The position numbers were made by a program, and so were the translations under genes. From Saturnia japonica (lineage: Eukaryota > Arthropoda > Insecta > Lepidoptera > Saturniidae), in assembly GCA_033032175.1 (NCBI GenBank), contig CM065309.1, positions 3,534,001-3,598,000 on the forward strand: 64,000 nucleotides of DNA, in the 5' to 3' direction. This document shows, piece by piece, positions 52,632 to 64,000 of the stretch (the stretch's first letter is position 1; each line of letters begins with the position of its first letter). Under the pieces are notes generated by a model. The model did not search any database. It was not told the DNA's origin and saw only the letters and a program-made list of their open reading frames with translations.

Positions 52632-52642
52632 CCTCCCCTCCT
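52632..52642 (-). promoter_or_regulatory. Polypurine tract of the provirus
   Basis: Coding strand AGGAGGGGAGG directly abuts TGTTACC of the 3' LTR; it primes plus-strand DNA synthesis. Confidence 0.75.
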
Positions 52643-52666
52643 GGATGAGCAATTATTTGCACATTT

Positions 52667-53640
52667 TTAATGCAAATATTGCGGCTTGGCTATTCTGCAG
52701 GCAGGAATATTTCCTGAAGATGAAGTTTCAGTTTTAGGATGCATTATGGTAGGTATTTTTATTTCAGTTTGTAGAGATGATTTGTTCTTCAACAATAAAC
52801 GGCATCTACGGCGACGCATAATGTACAAGAATAACAGTACAATTGCACCCAATATGACAATTCCATATAATGGTATTATATTATGATGTATGCTAGAAAA
52901 ATCCATGGTGTTCAGGCTTGAATCATTTTCTATCTGAACCTGATGCTGAATGTTGTGCAGTTTATCCAAATCAGTTGTCAAGATTATAATGCGGCGATCG
53001 ATTTCCAAAAATTGATGGCAACTTTTGCGGGATAGACATCACCGGCACTCCCACGTACTTTGTCATTGGAGTTAATAATAGTAAATTCTGGCAACTTTAT
53101 ATTGCAATTTCTTGGTATCGTTGCAAAGTAGCTGCCCTTCATTAGTCGGTGTTCTTCTTGTCCGCATATTAATTGAATCCTTGTGGGTTTCGGGAACGTG
53201 ATTATATAATGTTGACTATCCAATTCCAGAAGTGCTTCTTTATTAAATGAAATAGAAGTAGAATGACATAGGTTCTCTGTTTCTTTTTGATTGAGTAGGT
53301 GATAGATGCAATCTTTGTGTGTACGCCTTTGATGAGAAATTTCCTGTTCGCAAATGTACCAGGTGTCGATCTTCGGGCATTCTGCCTCCATGTACACAAA
53401 CTCCTTGGAGTTGGTTGCTATATACGGGAATGGGGGCAAGATTACTTCGGATTTTCTGTTAGGAACGGGACAGAGCCTATATAGGTTATAGGATGTTGGA
53501 GATAAAATTGGAAACTTAAGGACAATCACTATTTTATTGTCAGCGTAATATGATCCTAAACTAATTATATTATAATAGTACCTAATATCTAACTCTAACA
53601 TTTGTTCCGAATTGTATAAAGATTTTAATTTGCTTAGCAT
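52667..53640 (-). pseudogene. env: env remnant of the provirus
   Basis: Two frames: 52984-53640 (218 aa) and 52667-53008 (113 aa, different phase). The first is rich in Cys and aromatic residues like the ectodomain of errantivirus envelope proteins, which share ancestry with the baculovirus F family. The second contains a hydrophobic membrane segment (PLYGIVILGAIVLLFLYIM) followed by RRRR and a cytoplasmic tail. A frameshift near 53005 separates them. The N-terminal part expected upstream (signal peptide, cleavage site) has no room: only about 180 bases lie between this frame and integrase. The gene is therefore deleted as well as frameshifted and cannot make a working envelope. Confidence 0.7.
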
Positions 53641-53822
53641 GTTATTTAATTGTTTATAATGGAATGGTGCATAGAATTAGTGCGACTAAAAGCTAAAATG
53701 TTTTCTAATCTAATAATTTCCAGGTAAAGGTCCTGAACATTGTCTGCTTGTACTGGGACCAGGGTCATGATGAAGGTCGCTATCCTGTAACAATGTTGGT
53801 TTTTTAGTCACCTTTGCTCTCT

Positions 53823-56800
53823 TTATCCTAGCCTTGGCGACTGGCCCGCGTTTTTAGTGGTGTAAATGTGTATGGGTAAGTTTGACATAACTTTGTCCTG
53901 AGTATAACGAGCAGCGAGCTTTTGCCTTTGAGCTATCGGGTTTCTAATGTACACATTCTGACCTTGTTTGTAGTCTGTTTGAGGTTGTCGGTTGAAGTTA
54001 CGTCGAGTCATTGTCTGCTCACGTTCGGATAGAGATGAATTATGTATGATGTTGTATACTATATCCATCTTTCCACGGTGGTCTTGTAGGTACTGCTGGT
54101 ATAATTGTTGTGACAAATCCAAGTCTGTCGGGTCTCTGGGGTCAAAATGTCCACTCATAAGGTCAAACGGTCTGCATTTGGTAAGACTATGTATAGAACT
54201 GTTGTATGCAATTAATGCGTAAGGAACTAAGTTTTGAGCTGGCTCGTGTCTATGTTGTAATTTTAATAGACGTAGATGTTCAAGAAGTGTACTGTGAAAA
54301 CGTTCTATCATTCCGTTTTCGTGAGGGGCATCGGCTGCAATAATATGATGCTGAATTTTATGTAATTTGAGGAATTCTGCCACTACCTGGTTCGTAAATT
54401 CGGTTCCTCTTTCTGTCGTTACGGTTAAAGGGAAACCATGATGTGTACAGAAGTTCAGAAGTGACTTTACTATGTTAGGAGCTGTACAATCTGGTAAGCG
54501 ATATGCTTGGGCATATTTTGTGAATGCGTCGATAATAGTTAAGTATTTTTCCTGTTCTATTGTCACTACATCTGCGTGTGCTAACTGAAAAGGTTTTGAA
54601 GGCGGTGTTACGATCTGAAATTCAGGACGTAAAGGTACGCGATCGTACTTAGCGCGGTTGCAAATAACAGATTCATTAATAAAATATGTTATTTGTTCTT
54701 TGAGTTTCGGCCAAAAATATCTTTGTGATAGAGATAAGTAGGTTTCATTTATTCCTCTATGATTCGTTTTTCCGATATGATATTGGGAAATTATGTGTTA
54801 TTGTTCTAAATAATCCGATATGTTCTGAATTTCACGTTTAACCAAGATAATGTTAATGGAAGAGCTTTTTAGGTTTTGTTGAAGAATAGGAACGATAGCG
54901 TACATTTTTTCGATTGGTTGAAATAGAATAGCGGTTCGAAGTTTAGGATCGATAAATTTCTGTATAATTGATATAATTTCTTCTTCTAAATTATTTTCCG
55001 AGATTTGAACGACTGTTCTCCTAAAAGTTTCAAAGGGAATAGTGATTTTAGGTTTAGCTTTTGCAGGCCCACTAGTGCAATTAATAATAAGTTGTCGCTT
55101 ATATTTATTCAATGGTTCTTCAGAAGTAGGTGTTTCAAGGATAAGGTTTTCATGTGATGTGTGAATCGTTTCATTGTCAGGTATGTCTAAGTCGGGGATC
55201 GGACTGCTCAATGCTCCTAAGGTTGGTGCAGTGTCAGTCGAAGAGTTACTAATCAATGGTTTATCGTCCGGTGCTGTTACGGTTGATTCCGAGTCAGACA
55301 CATTTACAATTATTGAGGGTGATTCTTCGTTGTGAATTTCTATTCTGGACAATGCATCGGCGTTAGTGTTCGCTTTGCCTTTTTTGTATATTATTTTAAA
55401 ATTGTACTCTGATAATTTAAGTTTCCATCTCGTGAGGCGAGAACTAGGCTCTTTAAGATTCATCAGCCATTGCAAAGGCTTATGATCTGTAATTATTGCA
55501 AATTTACGTCCAAAAAGGTATGGTCTGAAATATTTTACCGCCCAAACGATTGCCAAAAGCTCTTTTTCAATTGTTGAGTAGTTTATTTCACTGTCATTTA
55601 ACGTGCGAGACGCGTAAGCGATCGGTTTGTCGGAACCTACCTGACCTTGTGACAGGACTGCTCCTAGCGCAAGGTTAGATGCATCTGTCGTCAGAATAAA
55701 GTCTTTGGTGAAATCTGGATATTGTAAAATGGGGTCGTTCGTTAGAAGAATTTTGCAGTGTTCAAAACATGTAACATATTCGGGTGTGAGATTAATTTTA
55801 GCACCTTTTTTTAAACATAATGTAAATTTAAAAATAAATAAATAAATAAATTTGGGATAAAACGTCTGTAGTAACCTATAAGACCTAGAAATCCTTTAAT
55901 TTGTTTTTGAGTTTCAGGTATAGGGTATTTTAAAATGGCTGAAATTTTATCCGGGTTAGGCTTTACTCCTTCTGTCGTAATGACATGACCTAGATATGGT
56001 GTTTCGCGTTTCATAAATTCAGACTTATCTAGTTGTAATTTAAAATTTGACTCCCTGAGCCGGTTAAAAATTTTGCGTAGATTTACTATGTGTTCCTGAA
56101 GCGATGTTGAAAAGCATAAAATGTCATCTTGATAAACAATGCATATTTCGTGCTGAAGGCCTCTAAGAATGTTGTCCATTACACGCTGAAATGTAGACGG
56201 GCTGTTTTTGAGACCCATTGGCATTTGCAAGAACTCATAATGTCCATTACCGTCGGCTACACTGAATCCGGTTTTATGAATATCAGCTGGGTTTAGCTCA
56301 GCCTGATAAAAGCCACTAGCCAAGTCCAAGGTCGTAAAGTATTGGCAACGTCCTAATTTGTCCAAAATATCAGTAATGTTAGGGATCGGATACTTGTCGT
56401 CTATGGTCTTTTCATTCAATTTACGGAAATCAATAACAAGCCTCCATTTAGTTTTACCTGACGCATCTGACTTTTTGGGGACTATCCAAATAGGCGCGCT
56501 CCAAGCTGATGTTGAAGGCCTAATAATACCTTGTTCAAGCATTTTTTTAATTCGCTGTTGTACTTCCTGTCTATGTATATACGGGTATCTATATGTTTTA
56601 GAATAAACAGGATTTTCTTCAGTGGTGTTAATTTTGTGTTTAATTATATTGGTGAAAGTCAAAGCTTCGTTTTCTAAATTAAATATTTCCGAGAATTCTC
56701 TACATAATGAAGTGAGGTTGGCTTTTTCCTCTGAATTGAGGTGGTCGGTACGTATTCGCGATAAGATTCCTTGGAAACGTGCATGTTCATTGTCGCTGGT

Positions 56801-57438
56801 AAGTGATATCTGTTCGTTAAATATATGTGCGCATATTGGTTTATTTAGACTAAGAATTATATCGTTATTACTAGGGTTGGATATTTCTATCATGCATTTA
56901 CTATTTTCGGCGGTAGATAGACACTCTGTTATTTTACATCCATTAACTGACTGCTGATTAATTAATACGTCACCTTGAGGAATACTTATAGGTACTTTAA
57001 TTATTTGAGTTGACTGTGCAGGAATAATTGTCTCAAATAAATTAACAGCTTTAGAATCATACATTTGAATTTTATTGCAAGTGAATTCAGTTCGTAATGT
57101 ACGAGTCTGAAGGTCTATTTTAGCTTGCCACTGTTCTAAAAGATTCCATCCTATTAGACCATCAAAATAGTCGTGAAATTTATAAATGAAAAATTTTATT
57201 GGATCATGGCCTTGAAATTAGGGAAGGCAAGGGACTATTATAGAAAATTCGTTTCTGGTAGTTGCATGAATATTTGTGACCTCGAATGGATCATAATATA
57301 ACTCTAGATGACTAAAATATTTTTCTACAATTTCCGGACTGATAAATGATTGGTTGGCACCAGTGTCAATAAGTAATTTTAATGGTGGATTTTGAATTTG
57401 AATATAAGGGAGTTGTCTTTTACCCTGTAAGTGTAATT
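53823..57438 (-). pseudogene. pol: pol (protease, reverse transcriptase, RNase H, integrase) of the provirus
   Basis: Order on the coding strand. Protease with LLIDTGANQSFIS (near 57370), interrupted by an in-frame TAA (57218-57220). Reverse transcriptase 55811-57064 with FTTLDLASGFYQ, LQMPMGLKNSPSTFQR and YQDD. Then a break where an AAAT microsatellite (55831-55852) and adjacent bases replace coding sequence. RNase H follows, with [16 protein letters not shown] and DHKPLQWL, and the frame 54798-55556 ends at another in-frame TAA (54798-54800). Integrase comes last, with its zinc region near 54700-54790 and core at 53823-54566. In the integrase core the second catalytic Asp is Glu (TTERGTEF), and one zinc Cys appears lost (ESVICNRAK). 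At least three separate lesions make it non-functional. Confidence 0.85.
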
Positions 57439-58575
57439 CTATTCTGGGGAGCTCGAACTCGGATCCCCCTGAAAATTTTGATAGTAATCTTGTTCAAAGT
57501 TTTCAGTTTCGTCATACGGTGTACAGTCTTCGTGGAAATATTGTGTGTAATCTGTGTCGTAATAATCATAGTTATAAGGTTCATTCGCTTCATTTAAGTT
57601 AACCTGTCTTTTGTCAGTTTGTCCAGTCAAAGGTAAATTTCGGGCTACTGGGTGACTTATGCCACTCATAGGTACAGGTAAGTTTGGTCGGCCTTGCTGA
57701 AAATTGCCACGAGGGGGAATTTTGAAACCGGTAGACATATCAGAACGTGGTAACGCTCTCATTACCTGTTGTGTTCGCGAAGGTCCTTGATATTGAGGTC
57801 GGAACATAGGCTGTGGTGCAGCGTTCACATTATAAGGACTCTGTTTAACGTAAGGATTATTGTTAAAAATGTTCGAATTAAAAATAGGCTTATTTTGATT
57901 AATTGACGATTGGAGGAAGTTTTGTTGCGGTAAATACAAAGGCTTTTGATAACTAGTAGGTAAATGAGTTCTCCTAGGGTTTCCTGATTGAACATTTTGA
58001 TTCTGTAAGTATACTACATTTATTTCTTCCTGTGCTTTTTCTAATGTCTCCGGACGCATGCATCTTACGCGCGATCCAATCGGTTCGTGCAAACCTCGCG
58101 TAAATGTTTGTAACGCTAATTTATTATAAAGTTTTCGCTTAGCTTCTACTGTGGTTGTAACTGAATCGTGTAACTGAATGTATGTCATAATAGTACTAAG
58201 CGTGTTCTGTACGCGTTCATAAAATACGTTGGGCGTATCGATACCTTGGGTCAATTGAGATAAATCTGTATATAATAAACATTCGTCTCTGTGATCCGAG
58301 AAACTATTAACTAAGGTATTTCGAATTCCTTGCCAGTTATCCGGGATACCGTTGGTAGCTAAAGTTCTGGCGGCTGAACCAGTAATTTTATTAATTATTC
58401 CGTTCAATAAAGCTGCCGTAACTAATTGATTTTCTGGGCGAACATACTCTAAAACTAAGTTGTCACATATGTTTAAAAATCTAACTAAGACATGAGAATT
58501 TCCGTCAAACTCCAGTACTAATCTAAGGGCTTTCCAAATTTTGTCAATGACAACGCTATTATCGGACTGAGCCAT
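57439..58575 (-). CDS. gag: gag of the provirus, 378 aa, open
   Basis: Uninterrupted frame beginning MAQSDNSVVIDKIWKAL, with the capsid-like helical region in the first ~200 residues and a Gln/Asn/Pro-rich, basic second half (PRTHLPTSYQKPLYLPQQN). There is no CCHC zinc knuckle, as is usual for errantiviruses, and Arg-rich stretches may bind RNA instead. It lies about 400 bases inside the 5' LTR and ends just before the protease. It is the only provirus gene without a visible lesion. Confidence 0.75.
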   Translation of the reverse strand: MAQSDNSVVIDKIWKALRLVLEFDGNSHVLVRFLNICDNLVLEYVRPENQLVTAALLNGIINKITGSAARTLATNGIPDNWQGIRNTLVNSFSDHRDECLLYTDLSQLTQGIDTPNVFYERVQNTLSTIMTYIQLHDSVTTTVEAKRKLYNKLALQTFTRGLHEPIGSRVRCMRPETLEKAQEEINVVYLQNQNVQSGNPRRTHLPTSYQKPLYLPQQNFLQSSINQNKPIFNSNIFNNNPYVKQSPYNVNAAPQPMFRPQYQGPSRTQQVMRALPRSDMSTGFKIPPRGNFQQGRPNLPVPMSGISHPVARNLPLTGQTDKRQVNLNEANEPYNYDYYDTDYTQYFHEDCTPYDETENFEQDYYQNFQGDPSSSSPE

Positions 58576-58954
58576 TTCAGTTTCTGGAATTTCCGATACA
58601 CTACTAAATCTTAGATTATCTATAATAGTGTGCCGCTGATCCGGCTTTATAACCGTATTTTTCCCTGGGAAGAAAATTTTGGCTATTAAAATATACTACT
58701 AGGTTAAATTATAGAGGATGATCTATTACCAGGATAGGGAATAGCAACCAATAGGATATGTGTAACTAAATCTAAACTCACAGAAGGTTCTGCATATCTG
58801 GTCTCATCGATGATTGGATGATGTCCTCCCCAGCAACAGCAGGTTCTGTCGACTCCTTCGACGGCCTCCTCGTAGATTCTTCAAGATAGTCACCGCGTCG
58901 ACGAAACGACTATCGGGCAGGAATCGAAGTTAGATCCCGCAAACCGACGCGACT

Positions 58955-58972
58955 ATCCTACCGACTGCGCCA
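58955..58972 (-). promoter_or_regulatory. Primer-binding site, tRNA-Ser
   Basis: The coding strand reads TGGCGCAGTCGGTAGGAT, complementary to the 3' end of insect tRNA-Ser (…CCTACCGACTGCG-CCA), immediately after the 5' LTR. tRNA-Ser primers are known in the 17.6/297 branch of errantiviruses. Confidence 0.8.
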
Positions 58973-59274
58973 ATTACGTAGTTGACCGTCCGTAGGAGGC
59001 TTTTAAAAAGAAAGGCGATTTTTGGTCCTTTACAAAACTTATAATAAAATTAATTAATTACAATATATAAATCTTAAACTAAGGTGTGAACCTCCAAGCT
59101 CAGGCGATCGAGCGAGATTGTTCCTCTGTCATTCTTTCATTGTCCCACGAAGTGTTCATTTCACCCGGTCAGCGATTTCCGATAATTCACGTGGGAACTT
59201 GCATTGTAATTTGAGTCCGCGTTACCTGGTTCTGGGTGGTCGAGTACGTTAGGTAGGTAGGACAGTAGGTAACA
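58972..59274 (-). repeat. Provirus 5' LTR
   Basis: Coding strand TGTTACC...TAATT; contains the promoter region of the provirus. TSD TGCC follows at 59275-59278. Confidence 0.9.
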
Positions 59275-59660
59275 TGCCTATTACATATGTTGGTTCGTAT
59301 GATGGCCCAATAATATTTATTTACGTACAAAAATAATTATATTAAATACTACCTATTACATATGTTGGTTCGTATGATGGCCTAATAATATTTATTTACG
59401 TACAAAAAGAATTATATTAAATACTACCTATTACATATGTTGGTTCGTATGATGGCCTAATAATATTTATTTACGTACAAAAAGAATTATATTAAATACT
59501 ACCTATTACATATGTTGGTTCGTATGATGGCCTAAAAATATTTATTTACGAACAAAAACAATTATATTAAATACTACCTAATACATATTATGTTGGTACG
59601 TATGATGGCCTAATAATATTTATTTACGTACAAAAATAATTATGTTAAATACTACCTCTC
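59275..59660 (+). repeat. 75-bp minisatellite, right part
   Basis: Five units starting near 59283, 59358, 59433, 59508 and 59583, with a four-base insertion (ATTA) in the last. Together with the left part there are about seven units. Confidence 0.85.
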
Positions 59661-60162
59661 CCTGCAACATCGTCCGCGTGAATTTTTGTGTATGAAAAAC
59701 AGCGTTAAAATAGATATGTAGTTGTACTGAAATTCCAAATCAGCATTTTATCCGTGCTTCGTGCTTTGTGAATGTTTCGGATTCCAGAGACGCAGCATTG
59801 TATTCACGGTGAGGAGTCAGCCTTGCCTAACATTCACTACATTTCGATCGATATTCTGCCATACGTCTACGATAGGATTCTGGGATACGTATATCTTTTC
59901 TTAGTATGTCGTTCAGCATCAAGGCTCACTTAACTGTATTCCCCAATTTCCTGTGAACATATTATTATATATTTAGTAAGTATCGATAGACTCATTTGTG
60001 CAACGTCGGTGTTGAACATTCCGGATTTCATTCTCGAAGATAAATTTAGTGGGTTTCCGTCATGTTTCCTAAAGAACCATTTGAGTGATCACCGTGAAAG
60101 GTGGGTAAAATTAAATATTTTTTCATGGAAAATATTCTTATACTATATATGATTTATTTTTA
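59661..60162. other. Stretch without a recognisable feature
   Basis: Moderately AT-rich; no supported gene, RNA or clear repeat. Confidence 0.4.
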
Positions 60163-60415
60163 ACACAGCCTAGTGGTCGTAAGCACGACTGCTATAAGCG
60201 AGGTCCTGGGTTCGAATCCCAGGTCAAGCAAAGTGTTATTGAGTTTTTCCTATGAAATTCTTAGTAGCAGCTTGGAGTTTAGTTTCGTGCCCGGTTAATG
60301 GCAATAGGCTCGCCTATTACATGGGACCTAAAAACATACTCGGCGAACTGTGGGTGTACAATAGTATACCTCTGCCTAACCCTTCGGGGAATACAGGCAT
60401 GATGGTATGTTAACA
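60163..60415 (+). mobile_element. tRNA-derived SINE
   Basis: A-box-like CCTAGTGGTCGTAAGC and a perfect B box GGTTCGAATCC (60209-60219) form a tRNA-like head. A body shared with 47123-47248 follows, and it ends at GGTATGTTA. It would be transcribed by RNA polymerase III. The tRNA part does not fold as an intact tRNA beyond the T arm. Confidence 0.75.
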
Positions 60416-62984
60416 CTAGTCTGTTACACTTAGTCTATATCTATACAAGTAAATGAAATTGAAATGCCTGTTTTTTTACTAAATGCATATGAAATTATAT
60501 ACGGTACATATAACAAAAACAATTTTTAAATTTTGAATAATCTCTGATAAATCTCGGAAACAGTTGGAGCGATTTTGATGGGATTTTCACTTGCTGATAG
60601 GTGTTTTTGTAAGGAGTAACTTGGGCTACTTTTATGTTAGAAAAATAATTAAGGTTCCACACAAAAAAAATAAACTAAAGTATTACTGCGTAACAAGCAA
60701 GTGTTAGTTATAAATACAAATAAGTACACGTGGACTGCCCTTAGTCGAAAAATTTGTTTCTAGGTGTTCACACTCGAACATAGGCATTGAAAAATTTAAT
60801 GGAAAATTAATTACCAGATCAGCGGTTGTTAGCTCAAAGTCTGATACTCTATTATTTAAACACACATATTACGCCTACCCTTGATAAATGTCCTGTCATT
60901 ACGGAATCATCTTACGCAAGCTTAACGAAGATAATTCACCGCAAACGCTAAACATGCTATAATAATAATTAATGGCACACAATTACAAGACAATTAGCGC
61001 AGACACAAAGCTGGTGCTGGAGCGGCTACAAAGGGTCCCGGCCATGTCTTTGAGGAGCGGAATGTTGATCAAGTAATTAACAACTTACGTACATTGGTGG
61101 CCCTTCGTTAACGTTCTTGAATGTGATATTTTCATGAGCTCATAACTTTTAATGGATAAGGTAATAATTTTATCTATTCCGTGATTAAAGAAAATCTAGT
61201 TAATATGAACAGTATCTTAAATCTGTTTTTTTTTTTGTATGAACACTCTTATCTTCGAACTGCCAGTGAAACTTGAAAAAAATATTTTTGGAATAAATAG
61301 AATCGAATCGATTTTCATATAAGATCCCCGGTATGTAAATTTTATGAGAAGTGAAATTAATACAAGCGTTAACTGAAAAGCGTTACGTTTTCTACGCAAC
61401 GTACCTTGCGCACTTAAGGAGTAAACTGTAATCGTATCTGGGAGCTGATTCATAGTTTTTGAATTTTATAGCCTATTTATTGAGAAGGATTTTGTACTAC
61501 CTATAGTAATATTTACTTTACGCTACGATTCTAAGGGATAATGGAATAAACATAGGACTAACATTTTCCCGGATGTGTCTTAGTTTGAAAGGAGTTCGGG
61601 GAGCGTCTGGGCGGGATTTTTAAGATGTATCCAGATAACACCCGGACTCTTTTAATAATTGATTAACAAACTAGGTTAACTTAATTAAAAGACCTTAATT
61701 TGTGATTACGTTATGATTTAAATTTTATGTAGCTTTACTTTTATTCCATAAATAGTTTTTTTTTTTTGTTATTAGATGCCCAAAAGTAAGCGTTGCTAAT
61801 TAATTTTTCTACTACATTACCTCAGACAGCAAAATTATTTGATTTAACAGAATATTAAATTAATATAATATTAAATTAATATATTATGAATCTGTTTACA
61901 TATTATAAGTAGGTACTTTTATACCGATCGATCTAGATTATTACAGTCCCCTACATAAATAATATTTAGTACAGCCCTTGAATAAAATGATTATTTTATT
62001 AATAAGAGGTTGTTCTAAAAAAAGCTTTTTAGCTATTTTTTTTTTTACATTAAGTGATTAAAAATACTTGGAAATGCGATATCCAAGAAAAAAATCATTT
62101 CTGTAGTTGAGTGTGGGAAGCCGAGGAGTATATTCAACTTGTGGCAATAAATCTGAAACTACGTTCAAGTTTTCATTCAGCACGACTGACACGCTTGAAA
62201 CTCGGCTAATGGGAATGTTCTCGATTGAAACGTCCCGGAATGATATATGTTTCCATGCGTTTTATCTAGTCATAGAGAACGGAAACGGTTCTTCTTTGTC
62301 TTTGATTTGTACACGTAAGACTAACTTATTTCTTTGTAACACAACTTTTTGTCGCGACTCTGGTACTTTTAGTGGTATGATAAAACTATCAAATGTATTG
62401 TTCAGCGATATACGATTATATCTCTATCTTAAAACTCCTTTTATCTTACACAGAAGTTTTACTACAATTAAAAAAAGGAAAAGAAATGTAAAAAGAACAA
62501 GATATATTTCTATAACGTGAAAACATTTTGCTTAATTTATTATACGATATTAATTTTCTATGTTAATAAAATGACAGAGGCTTACCGTAGTGCGCGCAAC
62601 ACAAAAAAATTACGAGATAAATTTAGTTTTACTCTTTAGACACTTGGTTCTTATTTAAAAATAATATCACGATATCATCATAAACAATAGTTCTATAGTA
62701 TATGCGAGCGAAGCCCTCGGCACACCTAGTGTATTATTAAAAGTATTGAAAAAGAAAACATTACTGATTTCAACATTTGTAATTTTTATCTAAAATATGG
62801 AACTAATACTGCATTTCAAAAATAATATCGAGCGTGACTATCTTCACTACAATAAAACAAGAAGTTTAGCAAACAACTTCATTGTGTACACTTTCCGTTA
62901 CAATGTATAAAAATTCACTCTCATAATATTTTTTTCAGAATTCGTGTAAAGAAATATAATTTTAACAAGACGAATTTTGACAAA
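60416..62984. other. AT-rich gene-free stretch
   Basis: 60530-60660 (CGGAAACAGTTGGAGCGATTTTGATGG...) looks like another LINE-type tail. The 137-codon frame at 62107-62520 has no ATG at its start and no domain. Nothing else is supported. Confidence 0.4.
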
Positions 62985-63185
62985 AAATGAAACCAACTTC
63001 AATGGTTTTGAAGAGTTCCCTGGTATATCTTCGAAGTTGAAGGTTCAATGCCATTTAAATTACAACCCTTGACGTATCCCCTGTCAAACAAAAAAAAAAG
63101 AATCATCCAAATCGGTTCATAAACAAAGAAGTTTTGACTGAAAATTCATTTAAGAAAAACATTCGAATTGAGTAGATAGTACGGA
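62985..63185 (-). repeat. Interspersed repeat, reverse copy
   Basis: Reverse complement shares CTTCGAAGATA(A/T)ACCAGGGAACTC and AACTTCTTTGTTTATGAAC with 45340-45540. Confidence 0.55.
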
Positions 63186-63837
63186 ATAGTAATTCCGTAG
63201 ATTGGGCATAAAACATTGAAGCTTATTTACAGGGCTGAGAGGGCACAGCACTTTAGGGCAGGTGGACGCAGGTGTGTCCCGCGCTCTCTACACTTACACT
63301 AATCTACGTAGAAATGAATAGCTTTCTACACTTGAAAAATGGTCTCCAGAGTTAACTAAAAAAAGAAGTGAATTTTTGTGGTTTTAATACTTCTTTTATA
63401 TTCCACAGGGAAGCATTTTGTTATAAGCTTAGTCTGCCGATGCGCAGTGCTTGTAAAAAACGTAGCTTCTTAAAACTCTAATAACTTTTTAAAGAATAAA
63501 GTTATCGTGATTTTTTGTATAAGGTCAAGTATCTAATACTATTTAAGGAGTAAAACAAAGAAAAAATGATCAAAATCCATACAAGTAGTTTTTGCGTGAT
63601 GCGCGCACAACGCCAAGCCCTTATCATTTTATTTAACTATATAGACAGATTTTATTTAAACAAGACTAGCCAAATAAATATTGACACTATTTAAGGAGTC
63701 ACTGAAAAATATCGTAATTCAAAAACACTATCATGTTGAAAAAATATTCATGTGAGGTAGAACTGCTAGTAAGAAGCTAGCTTATGTTTAATCATTATTG
63801 TCGTTTTTGTATATATAACTAAGATGTTAAACATGCA
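63186..63837. other. Stretch without a recognisable gene
   Basis: AT-rich; the phrase TACTATTTAAGGAGT recurs at about 63537 and 63690, suggesting small repeats. Confidence 0.35.
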
Positions 63838-63960
63838 TACGGCCCGCCTAGTGATAAGCGGTTACCGTATCCTTGTACCATAGGTATCACTATCGCTTTA
63901 CCGACCTTGAACCCCCTATGAAACAGGAGCTCTGGGACCCTATTCACCGCTGGAACACAA
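63838..63960 (+). repeat. Lepidopteran interspersed repeat
   Basis: GGCCCGCCTAGTGATAAGCGGTTACCGTA... follows a pattern I recognise from many moth and butterfly genomes. It supports the assignment to Lepidoptera. Confidence 0.5.
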
Positions 63961-64000
63961 CACAAATTATTTGGCTACGATATTTATAGGGTGAAGTAGT

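Larger units (their letters stand above)
52329..59274 (-). mobile_element. Errantivirus-type (Ty3/gypsy) provirus, inactivated
   Basis: 6,946 bases with two 303-bp LTRs that differ at about six positions, a tRNA-Ser primer site, a purine tract, and gag, pol and env remnants in the usual order on the minus strand. LTRs read TGTTACC...ACGTAATT on the coding strand. pol carries in-frame stops and an insertion; most of the env N-terminal half is missing. It inserted inside a minisatellite unit. Confidence 0.9.

Noticed and set aside
58900..58972. tRNA-like sequence next to the provirus LTR
   Set aside because: The match is limited to the 18-base primer-binding site and an A-box-like stretch; explained by tRNA-Ser priming.
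60166..60235. Possible tRNA gene
   Set aside because: The B box is perfect, but acceptor and anticodon arms do not close; the downstream body is shared with another copy, so it is a SINE.
62107..62520. 137-codon frame in the AT-rich part
   Set aside because: No ATG at the start, no domain, surrounded by gene-free sequence.

Overview
The window suggests a lepidopteran insect genome and falls into two parts joined by a 100-N scaffold gap at 42133-42232. Evidence for the order: insect (TTAGG)n telomeric repeats at retrotransposon junctions, SART-type (R1-clade) non-LTR retrotransposons that target TTAGG, moth/butterfly-type SINE and LINE fragments, and an errantivirus primed by tRNA-Ser. I recognise no ordinary host gene. 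Element labels A-E are local to this report.

Left part (1-42132, GC-rich). This is a head-to-tail, same-strand stack of SART-type elements. Each ends in poly(A), and most are separated from the next by 0-4 copies of GGTTA. Five kinds are present. A (A1-A7, 1-15918) carries only ORF1 (gag-like, three zinc knuckles) and passes from the ORF1 stop straight into the 3' UTR, with no endonuclease/reverse transcriptase. B (B1 16842-23260; B2 23985-30212; B3 41573 into the gap; a 3' fragment at 11980-12190) has ORF1 and ORF2. C (15933-16832, 23270-23984, 34492-35388) is about 0.9 kb with no convincing gene and holds a row of six small hairpins. D1 (30228-34482) has an intact ORF1 but an ORF2 cut off inside the reverse transcriptase. 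E (35393-41568) is a mosaic: A-type ribozyme, D-type 5' UTR, B-type coding region and 3' UTR.

How the left part may work together. A and E begin with a sequence matching the HDV-like self-cleaving ribozyme fold, which marks their exact 5' ends (A2 and D1 have damaged copies). All kinds except truncated D1 end in the same two small stem-loops, whose stems differ by compensating changes. The simplest reading is one telomere-targeting machinery (ORF2 from B/E, possibly D) that also mobilises gag-only A and non-coding C. A gag-only telomeric element beside autonomous relatives resembles Drosophila HeT-A beside TART; that analogy is inference. Nearly all reading frames here are broken by small indels, which could be decay or long-read consensus error.

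Right part (42233-64000, AT-rich). A 1.9-kb DNA transposon-like unit with ~350-bp terminal inverted repeats and a CXC-domain protein (42721-44615); solo or partial LTRs; a complete but inactivated errantivirus-type provirus on the minus strand (52329-59274; 303-bp LTRs, TSD TGCC) sitting inside a 75-bp minisatellite; tRNA-derived SINE copies; LINE tails; long stretches with no gene. The polarity of TTAGG on the + strand would place the chromosome end to the right of the array, where the AT-rich sequence lies, so the join across the gap deserves suspicion.
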